A stretch of 64,000 nt of DNA. It comes from Clostridiaceae bacterium. Its GTDB lineage: Bacteria; Bacillota; Clostridia; Lachnospirales; Lachnospiraceae. The position numbers were made by a program, and so were the translations under genes. The stretch is taken from contig CAJSZV010000001.1 of NCBI GenBank assembly GCA_910574345.1, positions 1 to 64,000 on the forward strand, read 5' to 3'. The notes under the pieces are model-generated. The model worked only from the letters and a program-made list of their open reading frames with translations, was not told the DNA's origin and ran no database searches. Position 1 is the first letter of the stretch, and every line of letters begins with the position of its first letter. Shown here in pieces: positions 55,446-63,212 of the stretch.

Positions 55446-56441
55446 ATGAAAATGCATATTACGAATTTATATGGCGCCTGGGGTACCCATGCCTTTGCAC
55501 AGCAGAATGTTGCTCAAATTGCCGGAAAGATGGGATACAAGGAGATAGCTCTCTACAGTTATGGTGCAGAGTATGATACCCCTGGGGAACTGAGAAAAAG
55601 GCTTGATGGAATTACTTCGGCAGTAGAAGACGGAGATCTTGTTATATTTCAGTCTCCGTCATGGAATGCCACATATTATGATAAGAAACTGCTGGAAGTA
55701 ATCCGGCTTCACAGAGATATCCGGCTTGCAGTTTTTATCCATGATGTGATTCCCATGATGTTTGAGGGAGTTCCGGAAGAAAACTATAGTCAGGCAATAG
55801 AAATTTACAACATGGCTGATCTTGTCATCGTCCCCTCCGAAGAAATGCTGGCCTTTTTACAGAAAAACGGATTAAAGGTTGGACGGGTTCTGATTCAGAC
55901 CATGTGGGATTTGCCGTTTTCAGGGGAACTTAAGGTACCGGAGTTCAGAAGAGCCGTATTTTTTCCAGGTTCTCCTAAAAGGTTTGGCTTTGTGTCATCC
56001 TGGAATTATGATGTTCCCCTGGAACTGTTTACAAATGAGGATTTTGCGGCAGACGGGCAGAATATTCATCTGAATGGCTGGAAAAATATAACCGAACTCC
56101 TGATGGAATATGGGAAAGGCGGATTCGGCCTGATCTGGCCCCAGACAGTTCCGGCAAGCTATTATAAATATCACCAGCCCTATAAGCTATCAACCTACCT
56201 GGCCGCCGGGATTCCGGTTATCCTACGAAAAGGGCTTCCCAGAGAACAGGCTATTTTGGAATATGGGCTGGGATTTTCTGTTGATTCGGCAGAAGAGGCG
56301 GCAGATATTGTGAAAAACATTACAGAGGATGAGTATTACCAGCTGGTGGACAATATAAAAAATATCAGTTTTCTCATAAGGGGAGGATTCTTTACGAAAA
56401 AACTTTTGATGGATACAGTCAACTATCTCCTGTTAAGCTAA
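55446..56441 (+). CDS. Gtf3-type glycosyltransferase (sugar extension of the adhesin)
   Basis: 331 residues, ATG 55446 with AAGGAG upstream, 27 bp after the fusion gene. It aligns throughout with the C-terminal half of that fusion (HITNLYGAWG, FQSPSWN, FIHDVIPMMF, FVSSWNYD, GGFGLIWPQ, YLAAGIPVI, GGFFTKKLL), so it is a free-standing paralogue. In streptococci Gtf3 adds glucose to GlcNAc-Ser. Two copies suggest two steps or two sugar donors (inference). Confidence 0.86.
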   Translation: MKMHITNLYGAWGTHAFAQQNVAQIAGKMGYKEIALYSYGAEYDTPGELRKRLDGITSAVEDGDLVIFQSPSWNATYYDKKLLEVIRLHRDIRLAVFIHDVIPMMFEGVPEENYSQAIEIYNMADLVIVPSEEMLAFLQKNGLKVGRVLIQTMWDLPFSGELKVPEFRRAVFFPGSPKRFGFVSSWNYDVPLELFTNEDFAADGQNIHLNGWKNITELLMEYGKGGFGLIWPQTVPASYYKYHQPYKLSTYLAAGIPVILRKGLPREQAILEYGLGFSVDSAEEAADIVKNITEDEYYQLVDNIKNISFLIRGGFFTKKLLMDTVNYLLLS

Positions 56442-56581
56442 AAAGATGTTAAACGCAGAAAAATAGTCGAAATTAAAAGCTAAATGGAGAAAGCTTTTAA
56501 CAGCTGCAATGATGTAAAGCTATTTTGTTGTAAAAGGCATTTGCCTGGAGAATGCTGAGGACTATGAAAAGTCTTCTTATC

Positions 56582-56625
56582 AAAAAAGAACATTTTCAGA
56601 TTTCATTCTGGAAATGTTCTTTTTT
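56582..56625. terminator. Terminator of the adhesin secretion operon
   Basis: AAAAAAGAACATTT (56582-56595) pairs with AAATGTTCTTTTTT (56612-56625); the stem ends in a T-run and works in both directions between convergent genes. The remainder of 56442-56655 has no gene. Confidence 0.8.
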
Positions 56626-56655
56626 AGTTACAGCCTCTTCTTATATCGGAAGAGA

Positions 56656-58278
56656 TTACACCCCTTCTACAGTATTATCCAAATATTTCAGAACAAAGAT
56701 TACGCCCATCATGAGAACAATGCCTACGGGCAGGGCAATCCAGGCAGTCTGGACAAAACCGGCTATGATGTAGGTGATAAAGGACACCACGGCAGCGGTA
56801 ACAGCGTAAGGCAGCTGAGTCATGACATGGTTCACATGTTCGCACTGGGCTCCGGCCGATGCCATGATGGTGGTGTCGGAGATAGGAGAGCAGTGGTCAC
56901 CGCAGACGGCACCTGCCATACATGCGGAGATGGAGATGATCATCAGCTGAGGATTGCTGTTCTCAAATACGGCTACAACAATGGGGATGAGGATTCCGAA
57001 AGTTCCCCAGGAAGTTCCCGTGGCAAAAGCCAGAAAACATCCTACCACAAAGATAATAGCCGGAAGGAAGTTTAAGAATCCGGAGGCGCTGGATTCCACA
57101 AGGGCGGCAACATATACATCCGCTCCCAGGCTGTCGGTCATAGCTTTTAAGGACCAGGCAAAGGTCAGAATCAGAATGGCCGGAACCATGGCTTTAAAGC
57201 CTTCCGGAATACATGCCATACAGTCGGAGAATTTTAAAACCCGGCGGATCTGGTAAAGGCCAATGGTAATAACCAGCCCGAAGAAGCTGCCGTAGGTCAG
57301 TCCCAGGGAGGCATCGGACTGGGAAAAGGCGGTGACAAAATCCGTTCCGGTGAAAAAGCCGCCGGTGTAAAGCATACCCAGTACGCAGCAGATAATCAGG
57401 GATACAATGGGAATCAAAAGGTCCATAACCTTGCCTTTGGCTTCCGACAGTTCATCTTTCACAAGGCCGTAGGGACGGCCCGGAGTCGTATAGAGATCGC
57501 CCTTGACAGCATTTAATTCGTGGGTCCTCATAGGCCCGAATTCCATCTTCATCACCACCATGCCCACCATCATGACAATGGTGAGAATGGCGTAGAAGTT
57601 GTAAGGAATGGCTCTTATGAAAATGGAAAATCCGTCTTCACCCTCCACGAACCCGGTAACTGCGGCAGCCCAGGAAGAGATGGGGGCGATGATGCATACG
57701 GGAGCCGCGGTGGCGTCGATAAGGTAGGACAGCTTGGCCCTGGACACTTTGAATTTGTCCGATACAGGGCGCATGACGCTTCCCACAGTCAGGCAGTTAA
57801 AATAATCGTCAATAAAGATAAGAACGCCTAAAAGGATGGTGGCTAACTGGGCCCCTACCCGGCCCTTGATCTTCTCAGCGGCAAACTGGCCGAAGGCGGC
57901 GGAACCGCCGGCCTTGTTCATAAGGCTTACCATGGTTCCCAGAATAACCAGGAATACCAGGATTCCAACATTGTAGCTGTTGGACAGGACACCGATGATG
58001 CCGTCCTCAAAAATATGGGTGAAGGTGGCTTCAAACCGGAAACCGGAATACAGAAGGCCGCCCATGAGGATTCCCACAAAGAGGGAACTGTAGACTTCCT
58101 TGGTAATCAGGGCCAGGCCGATGGCCACCACAGGGGGAACCAGGGCCCAGAAGGTGGCGTAGACGGCGGGAATATATTCCGCCTCCCCCTCAGCCGCCAG
58201 AGCAGTGACGGAACAGGCCAGGCTCATTATGAGGACTGTTCCCAGGGTCAGCAATGCTTTCTTTCTTGCAGGGTACAT
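56656..58278 (-). CDS. NhaC-family transporter, probable lysine transporter
   Basis: 540 residues from the ATG at 58278 (AAAGGAGA upstream on the minus strand). A signal-like first helix (ALLTLGTVLIMSLACSVTALA) is followed by about a dozen membrane segments with the NhaC-type features IFIDDYFNCLTVGSVMRPV and FATGTSWGTFGILIPIV and GDHCSPISDTTIMAS. NhaC homologues are often called Na+/H+ antiporters, but a lysine riboswitch and terminator lie directly upstream, which in Firmicutes marks the members that transport lysine. Confidence 0.85.
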   Translation of the reverse strand: MYPARKKALLTLGTVLIMSLACSVTALAAEGEAEYIPAVYATFWALVPPVVAIGLALITKEVYSSLFVGILMGGLLYSGFRFEATFTHIFEDGIIGVLSNSYNVGILVFLVILGTMVSLMNKAGGSAAFGQFAAEKIKGRVGAQLATILLGVLIFIDDYFNCLTVGSVMRPVSDKFKVSRAKLSYLIDATAAPVCIIAPISSWAAAVTGFVEGEDGFSIFIRAIPYNFYAILTIVMMVGMVVMKMEFGPMRTHELNAVKGDLYTTPGRPYGLVKDELSEAKGKVMDLLIPIVSLIICCVLGMLYTGGFFTGTDFVTAFSQSDASLGLTYGSFFGLVITIGLYQIRRVLKFSDCMACIPEGFKAMVPAILILTFAWSLKAMTDSLGADVYVAALVESSASGFLNFLPAIIFVVGCFLAFATGTSWGTFGILIPIVVAVFENSNPQLMIISISACMAGAVCGDHCSPISDTTIMASAGAQCEHVNHVMTQLPYAVTAAVVSFITYIIAGFVQTAWIALPVGIVLMMGVIFVLKYLDNTVEGV

Positions 58279-58369
58279 GATCATTCTCCTTTTTTCTTTG
58301 ATCAGGGAAGCCGCCCCGAAAAAGGGTCGGCATTCCTGTGCAGCAGTACAGCGCGCAGGCATAACAAAA

Positions 58370-58413
58370 ACACCGCAGACGGCGCTGCTCTCTGCAAAGC
58401 GCGTCTGCGGTGT
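58370..58413 (-). terminator. Riboswitch-controlled terminator
   Basis: On the minus strand ACACCGCAGACG (58413-58402) pairs with CGTCTGCGGTGT (58381-58370), followed by TTTTTGTT. It sits between the lysine aptamer and the transporter gene, as the OFF structure of a transcription attenuator. Confidence 0.8.
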
Positions 58414-58439
58414 GTGCATATATAATAAGTACACGAAAC

Positions 58440-58608
58440 CAGACAAGTGATAGCGCTCCACATCTGTGACAGTACGCCGCATATTCTGCGTCGTCCCAGG
58501 AAGTCATGCCCGACCCGGCATAAAACCCTTCGGCGAAATCCCCTTTCTCAAAAAACGGCGGTCCGGCTATAGTTTTTTGATACTCTTGAATCCCGCGCCT
58601 CTATCCTG
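58440..58608 (-). ncRNA. Lysine riboswitch (L box)
   Basis: Minus strand from 58608: AGGATAGAGGCGCGGGATTC, AAGAGTA, GAGAAAGGGGATTTCGCCGA, AGGGTTTTATGCCGGGTCGGGC, ACTGTCACAGATG, GGAGCGCTATCACTTG. These are the conserved blocks of the L-box aptamer in the right order (GAGG.GCG, AAGAGTA, GGGGA..TCGCCGAAG, CTGTCA, GAGCGCTATC). Lysine binding would favour the downstream terminator. Confidence 0.85.
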
Positions 58609-58667
58609 TTAAGGTCTGCGATATGTAACAGTTTACCACGGTTTCATAAAAAAGAAAAGAAGAATAT

Positions 58668-58696
58668 TTGTCTTTTCTGTAAAAACATGGTAGAAT
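58668..58696 (+). promoter_or_regulatory. Promoter of the MATE transporter gene
   Basis: TTGTCT (58668-58673), 17 bp, TGGTAGAAT with TAGAAT at 58691-58696. Confidence 0.55.
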
Positions 58697-58743
58697 TTTT
58701 ACAATGTCTTCGGACAGGCAATAAGAAAGGAGCTGTTTTAATT

Positions 58744-60108
58744 TTGGAAGAGAACGAGAAAGTGCTGATGTTTGAAAAGATGCCCATACCGCGGGCCGTG
58801 GCGAAACTGGCCATCCCCACAATCCTAAGCTCCCTGGTTATGGTAATCTATAACCTGGCTGACACTTACTTTGTGGGAATGATCAATGACCCGGTGCAGA
58901 ATGCGGCTGTAACTCTGGCTTATCCGGTGCTGCTTGCCTTTAATGCGGTGAATAACCTTTTCGGTGTGGGAACCTCCAGCATGATGAGCAGAGCATTGGG
59001 ACGCAAAGATTATGAGACGGTAAAGAGAAGTTCTGCTTTCGGATTCTACTGTTCTTTGTTCAGCGGGATTCTCTTTTCCGCCATGTGCACCATATTCAAA
59101 GCCCCCCTTTTAACCCTCTTGGGAGCAGATGAAATCACCAGAGCCGCCACGGACAGTTACATGCTGTGGACCGTGACCTGTGGTGCGGCGCCGTCCATCT
59201 TAAATGTGGTCATGGCCTATCTTGTGCGTTCCGAGGGCAATTCCCTTCATGCCAGCATCGGAACCATGAGCGGATGTTTCCTCAACATGATTCTGGATCC
59301 TATTTTCATCCTTCCCTGGGGACTTGACATGGGAGCCGCCGGAGCAGGACTTGCCACCTTCCTGTCCAACTGTTTTGCCTGCGGGTATTTCTTTGTGCTG
59401 ATGTATGTGAAGAGAAAGCATACCTTTATCAGCCTCAGTCCGAAAAAGATCGGATTCGAGAGATTTATCGTCCTGGGTATCTGTGCAGTGGGAGTTCCTG
59501 CCTCCATCCAGAATCTTCTCAATGTGACAGGCAGTACCATCCTGAATAATTTTACATCCGGTTACGGCGCCGATGCCGTGGCCGCCATGGGGATAGCTCA
59601 GAAGATCAACATGGTGCCTTTCCAGATCGCACTGGGATTCTCCCAGGGAGTTATGCCTCTCATCAGCTACACCTACGCCAGCGGCAATCACAGGAGGATG
59701 AAGGATACCATTCTATTTGCCGTAAAGATTATGCTGCCGGCCATGATCATCGTATCCGTCGGATATTTTGCGGGAGCCGGAGGGCTGATCCGCATGTTTA
59801 TGGACAATGATGTGATTATCGCATACGGGACCAGATTCTTAAGGGCCTTCTGTTTAAGCCAGCCTCTGATCTATCTGGACTTTTTGGCTGTAGGCGTGTT
59901 CCAGGCCCTGGGACTGGGGAAAAACGCCCTGATCTTTGCCATTATGAGAAAGATTATCCTGGAGATTCCGGCCCTGTTTGTTCTCAATGCCCTGTTCCCC
60001 CTCTACGGGCTGCCCTACGCTCAGCCCATGGCGGAACTTGTGCTGGCAATTGCCGCAGTGGTAATGCTTAGGGGAATCTTTAAGAGGTGTCAGAAAGGAA
60101 TGGAATAG
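58744..60108 (+). CDS. MATE-family efflux transporter
   Basis: 454 residues from TTG 58744, the first start after AAAGGAG; an ATG at 58768 is a possible alternative. Two six-helix halves with MATE-type features: LAIPTILSSLVMVIYNLADTYFVG, GVGTSSMMSRALGRKD, LVRSEGNSLHASIGTMSGCFLNMILDPIFI in the first half and GMAQ-like GIAQKINMVPFQIALGFSQGVMPLISY in the second. MATE proteins export cationic compounds using Na+ or H+. It is divergent from the lysine transporter leader. Confidence 0.88.
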   Translation: MEENEKVLMFEKMPIPRAVAKLAIPTILSSLVMVIYNLADTYFVGMINDPVQNAAVTLAYPVLLAFNAVNNLFGVGTSSMMSRALGRKDYETVKRSSAFGFYCSLFSGILFSAMCTIFKAPLLTLLGADEITRAATDSYMLWTVTCGAAPSILNVVMAYLVRSEGNSLHASIGTMSGCFLNMILDPIFILPWGLDMGAAGAGLATFLSNCFACGYFFVLMYVKRKHTFISLSPKKIGFERFIVLGICAVGVPASIQNLLNVTGSTILNNFTSGYGADAVAAMGIAQKINMVPFQIALGFSQGVMPLISYTYASGNHRRMKDTILFAVKIMLPAMIIVSVGYFAGAGGLIRMFMDNDVIIAYGTRFLRAFCLSQPLIYLDFLAVGVFQALGLGKNALIFAIMRKIILEIPALFVLNALFPLYGLPYAQPMAELVLAIAAVVMLRGIFKRCQKGME

Positions 60109-60122
60109 GATAGTCAGACAAT

Positions 60123-60162
60123 AAGCCGTCTTATTGAGAAAAAAGCATCAATAAGGCGGCTT
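60123..60162 (+). terminator. Terminator after the MATE gene
   Basis: AAGCCGTCTTATTGA (60123-60137) pairs with TCAATAAGGCGGCTT (60148-60162), one mismatch. The last two T residues are also the first two of the feo promoter -35. Confidence 0.65.
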
Positions 60163-60215
60163 GACATTTTATGGATGTTAGCGTATGATAACTAAGGAAA
60201 TGATAATCAATATCA
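60161..60215 (+). promoter_or_regulatory. feo promoter with Fur-box-like operator
   Basis: TTGACA (60161-60166), 17 bp, TATGAT (60184-60189) is a near-perfect promoter. Just downstream GAAATGATAATCAATATCA (60197-60215) closely resembles the Fur box GATAATGATAATCATTATC. Iron-loaded Fur bound there would block transcription start. Confidence 0.75.
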
Positions 60216-60235
60216 AATTAAACAAAAGGAGTGAC

Positions 60236-60457
60236 ATGTCTATGCCGTTGGCTATGGTTGCAGAAGGCGAGACCAGGATAATTACGGATTTCAAGGGCCG
60301 GGAAAAGACGAATCGGCATCTGCAGGATCTTGGTTTTGTCAGAGGTGAGAAAGTACGTGTTTTGGGTGAGAACGGAGGAGGCATGATTCTTATGGTGAAA
60401 GATGTGAAAATAGCCTTGAACAGAGGGCTGGCTCAAAGAATCATGGTGGAAGATTAA
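60236..60457 (+). CDS. feoA: Ferrous iron transport protein A (first copy)
   Basis: 73 residues from ATG 60236 (AAAAGGAGTGAC upstream); an in-frame ATG at 60185 overlaps the promoter. An SH3-like FeoA domain with GREKTNRHLQDLGFVRGEKVRVL and a final MVKDVKIALNRGLAQRIMV. FeoA assists FeoB in Fe2+ uptake. Followed 27 bp later by a second feoA. Confidence 0.88.
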   Translation: MSMPLAMVAEGETRIITDFKGREKTNRHLQDLGFVRGEKVRVLGENGGGMILMVKDVKIALNRGLAQRIMVED

Positions 60458-60484
60458 ATGATTTTCGCAAGGGAGGATGAGAGA

Positions 60485-60709
60485 ATGACATTGAGAGAGC
60501 TGAGACCGGGGCAAAAGGGAAAGGTAACGGCCATAGGAACTACAGGCCCTATGAAGAGGAGGATTATGGACATGGGAGTGACTCCGGGGGTTGAGGTGAG
60601 GGTGATTAAGACGGCTCCCCTGGGCGATCCTATTGAGGTCAATGTGAGGGGATATGAGTTGAGTCTCAGAAAAGAAGAGGCTGCCCAGGTGTGTATAGAA
60701 GTTAGCTGA
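60485..60709 (+). CDS. feoA: Ferrous iron transport protein A (second copy)
   Basis: 74 residues from ATG 60485 (GGGAGG 8 nt upstream). FeoA features: LRELRPGQKGKVTAI, MKRRIMDMGVTPGVEVRVIKTAPLGDPIEVNVRGYELSLRKEEA. Paired FeoA genes before FeoB are common in clostridia. It ends 26 bp before feoB. Confidence 0.9.
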   Translation: MTLRELRPGQKGKVTAIGTTGPMKRRIMDMGVTPGVEVRVIKTAPLGDPIEVNVRGYELSLRKEEAAQVCIEVS

Positions 60710-60735
60710 AACTAACCAAAAGGAGAATGAAAAAG

Positions 60736-62784
60736 ATGAGTATAACAATTGCCTTGGCAGGCAACCCCAATTGCGGGAAGACTACACTATTTAATGAGAT
60801 CACCGGTTCGAAGCAGCATGTGGGGAACTGGCCCGGAGTTACGGTGGAGAAAAAGGACGGCGTCTGCAGGGGGGACAAAGAAGTAATCATTATGGATCTT
60901 CCGGGAACTTATTCCCTGTCGCCCTACTCGGCGGAGGAGATCATTGCCAGAGATTATATTGTAAAGGAAAAACCGGATGCAGTCATCAATATCGTGGACG
61001 GCACCAGCATAGAGAGAAACCTGTATCTGACCATACAGATTATGGAGACCCGGATTCCCATGGTAGTGGCCATGAACATGATGGATGAGGTGGAGGAAAG
61101 AGGCGACGAGATCGACTGCGCTAAGATGTCCGGGCTCTTAGGCGTGCCTGTGGTTCCCATTGTGGCGAGGACGGGAAAAGGGCTGAAGGAGTTGATGGAG
61201 ACTGCCATTGCTGCGGCGAAGGAGCATAAGAAGCCGGAACTGCCCCGGATTTTTGACAAGGAGTTAGCGGATGCTATCTCAGCAGTGGCAGATGTCCTGG
61301 GCGGTGCGGATTCTGACGAAAATAACTGGAAAGCCATTAAGCTTGCGGAGAACGACGACCTAATCGAGGCGGGAATATCCGAGGATAAGAAGCGGTCTGT
61401 GGAGGAACTTGTAAAAGCGGTCAACAAGATTGCAGGCGGGGATGCAGAGGCTAAGATTGCAGACAGCCGCTATCAGTACATAGCAAAGCTTGTGAAAGAA
61501 TGTGTGAAGAAAAGCGGGAAAGGACATGTGGAGACTAAGTCCGACAAGCTGGATAAGATACTGACCAATCGTATCCTGGCTCTGCCGATTTTTGCAGGAA
61601 TCATGTACATCCTTTTTGCATGTACCTTCAGTGAGAATTTTCTGTTTATACCGGAACTTCCAAGTCCGGGAGTCTGGCTGGCCGGGATTGTGGAGGAAGT
61701 GTGGGCTTTAGCAGCTGACGGTGTAATCGGGGCGGTAGAAGGTATGGGAGCCTCTGAGTGGGCCATGGGCCTGGTCAGCAGCTGCCTTGACGGCGTGGGA
61801 GCAGTGTTTGGGTTTTTGCCTCTGGTACTGGTATTGTTCCTTCTCATGTCCTTTTTGGAGGACAGCGGCTATATGGCCAGAGTCGCCTTTGTTATGGATC
61901 GGATTTTCCGTCATTTCGGCTTAAGCGGACGTTCCTTTATCCCTATGCTTATGGGATTCGGATGTTCCGTACCGGCCCTTATGGCTTCCCGTACCCTGGA
62001 AAGTGACAAAGACCGAAAGATTACCATGATGATTACCCCTTTTATGTCCTGCGGGGCGAAGCTGCCCATCTATGCCATGTTTGCGGCTACCCTGTTTGCG
62101 GACAGCAATCAGACCATGGTGATATTCTCCATCTACATGTTAGGTATTATTGTGGCCGTTTTAGGCGCCCTGATTTTAAATAGGTTTGCATTTAGAAGCG
62201 AGACTTCCAATTTTATCATGGAGCTGCCCCAGTACCGTATCCCAACCTTAAAGAGTGTTCTGATTCACGCCTGGGAGAAAGTAAAGGGCTTTGCCGTCAA
62301 GGCCGGAACCGTAATTTTTGCCTCTACTGTGCTGATCTGGTTTTTGTCCAACTTTAACTTTAGCGGCATGTGCGATATGGAGGAGAGTCTCCTTGCGGCA
62401 ATCGGAAACGGGATCAAATGGATCTTTGCTCCTTTGGGATTTGCAGACTGGAGGGCTTCTGTAGGCGTGGTAACCGGGTGGATTGCCAAGGAGAACATCG
62501 TGGCGACCTTCGGACAGCTCTTTGGAAATGTAAGCGAGGAGACCGTGGAGGCCATTATGGCAGGCGAGGAGGCCCTTCCGGCAATCGGAGAAGTATTCAA
62601 CCAGGTATCCGCATATTCTTATATGGCGTTTAATTTGCTGTGCATGCCCTGTTTCGCCGCGGTCGGCGCCATGAAGAGGGAGTATGGTTCCTGGAAATGG
62701 ACTCTCAGGGCCGTAGGATTCCAGATGGTGACTGCTTATGTGGTGGCGCTGCTGATCAATGTAGTGGGAAGTATGTTATTTTAA
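60736..62784 (+). CDS. feoB: Ferrous iron transporter FeoB
   Basis: 682 residues; ATG 60736 is preferred because the ATG at 60727 is too close to AGGAG. The N-terminal G domain has G1 GNPNCGKT, the DLPGTYSLSPYS switch region (G3) and NMMDE (G4). A helical GDI-like spacer follows, then the membrane part with two Gate regions (SFLEDSGYMARVAFVMDRIFRHFGLSGRSFIPMLMGFGCSVPA and the CGAKLPIYAMF segment). The core NFeoB/Gate/FeoB_C order is complete. It takes up Fe2+ under low iron. Confidence 0.93.
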   Translation: MSITIALAGNPNCGKTTLFNEITGSKQHVGNWPGVTVEKKDGVCRGDKEVIIMDLPGTYSLSPYSAEEIIARDYIVKEKPDAVINIVDGTSIERNLYLTIQIMETRIPMVVAMNMMDEVEERGDEIDCAKMSGLLGVPVVPIVARTGKGLKELMETAIAAAKEHKKPELPRIFDKELADAISAVADVLGGADSDENNWKAIKLAENDDLIEAGISEDKKRSVEELVKAVNKIAGGDAEAKIADSRYQYIAKLVKECVKKSGKGHVETKSDKLDKILTNRILALPIFAGIMYILFACTFSENFLFIPELPSPGVWLAGIVEEVWALAADGVIGAVEGMGASEWAMGLVSSCLDGVGAVFGFLPLVLVLFLLMSFLEDSGYMARVAFVMDRIFRHFGLSGRSFIPMLMGFGCSVPALMASRTLESDKDRKITMMITPFMSCGAKLPIYAMFAATLFADSNQTMVIFSIYMLGIIVAVLGALILNRFAFRSETSNFIMELPQYRIPTLKSVLIHAWEKVKGFAVKAGTVIFASTVLIWFLSNFNFSGMCDMEESLLAAIGNGIKWIFAPLGFADWRASVGVVTGWIAKENIVATFGQLFGNVSEETVEAIMAGEEALPAIGEVFNQVSAYSYMAFNLLCMPCFAAVGAMKREYGSWKWTLRAVGFQMVTAYVVALLINVVGSMLF

Positions 62785-62873
62785 ATAGGAACCGGGTGCT
62801 CTCGGAAAACCGGCCCGGAATGGGTGCGGAAAAGGTTCCGGGAGTGCTCCAACAAGGAAAAGGAGGGGAACAC

Positions 62874-63137
62874 TTGTCGATCCAGGATAAGAAAAGCTGC
62901 ATTTTGCAGGAACTGAAGAAAAAAGGCTGCCGAATCACCAACCAGAGAAAGATATTGATCGATATTATTCTGAGAGATGAGTGCTGCAGCTGCAAGGAAA
63001 TCTATTACCAGGCCATCAAGGAGGATCCGGATATCGGCATGGCTACGGTCTATCGGATGATCAAAACCCTGGAGGAGACCCGGCTGATTCAAAGGAAAAA
63101 TATGTACCGCATTGATCTGGAGGGTGCAAGGGCGTGA
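62874..63137 (+). CDS. Short Fur-family regulator, DNA-binding domain only
   Basis: 87 residues from TTG 62874 (AAGGAGGGG upstream). LKKKGCRITNQRKILIDIIL, then YYQAIKEDPDIGMATVYRMIKTLEETRLI is the Fur winged helix, including the DNA-recognition helix (MATVYR). The protein ends at YRIDLEGARA, where Fur normally continues into the metal-binding dimerisation domain of about 60 residues. Two Cys (ECCSC) remain near the middle. It is either truncated or a genuine one-domain regulator. Position behind feoB suggests a role in iron control. Confidence 0.7.
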   Translation: MSIQDKKSCILQELKKKGCRITNQRKILIDIILRDECCSCKEIYYQAIKEDPDIGMATVYRMIKTLEETRLIQRKNMYRIDLEGARA

Positions 63138-63212
63138 AGTGAAGAGAAAGAAGAGTGAATACTGTCCATACCATGGGGCTGTTGCATTAAAATTGTGTAA
63201 CAGTCCCATTCC

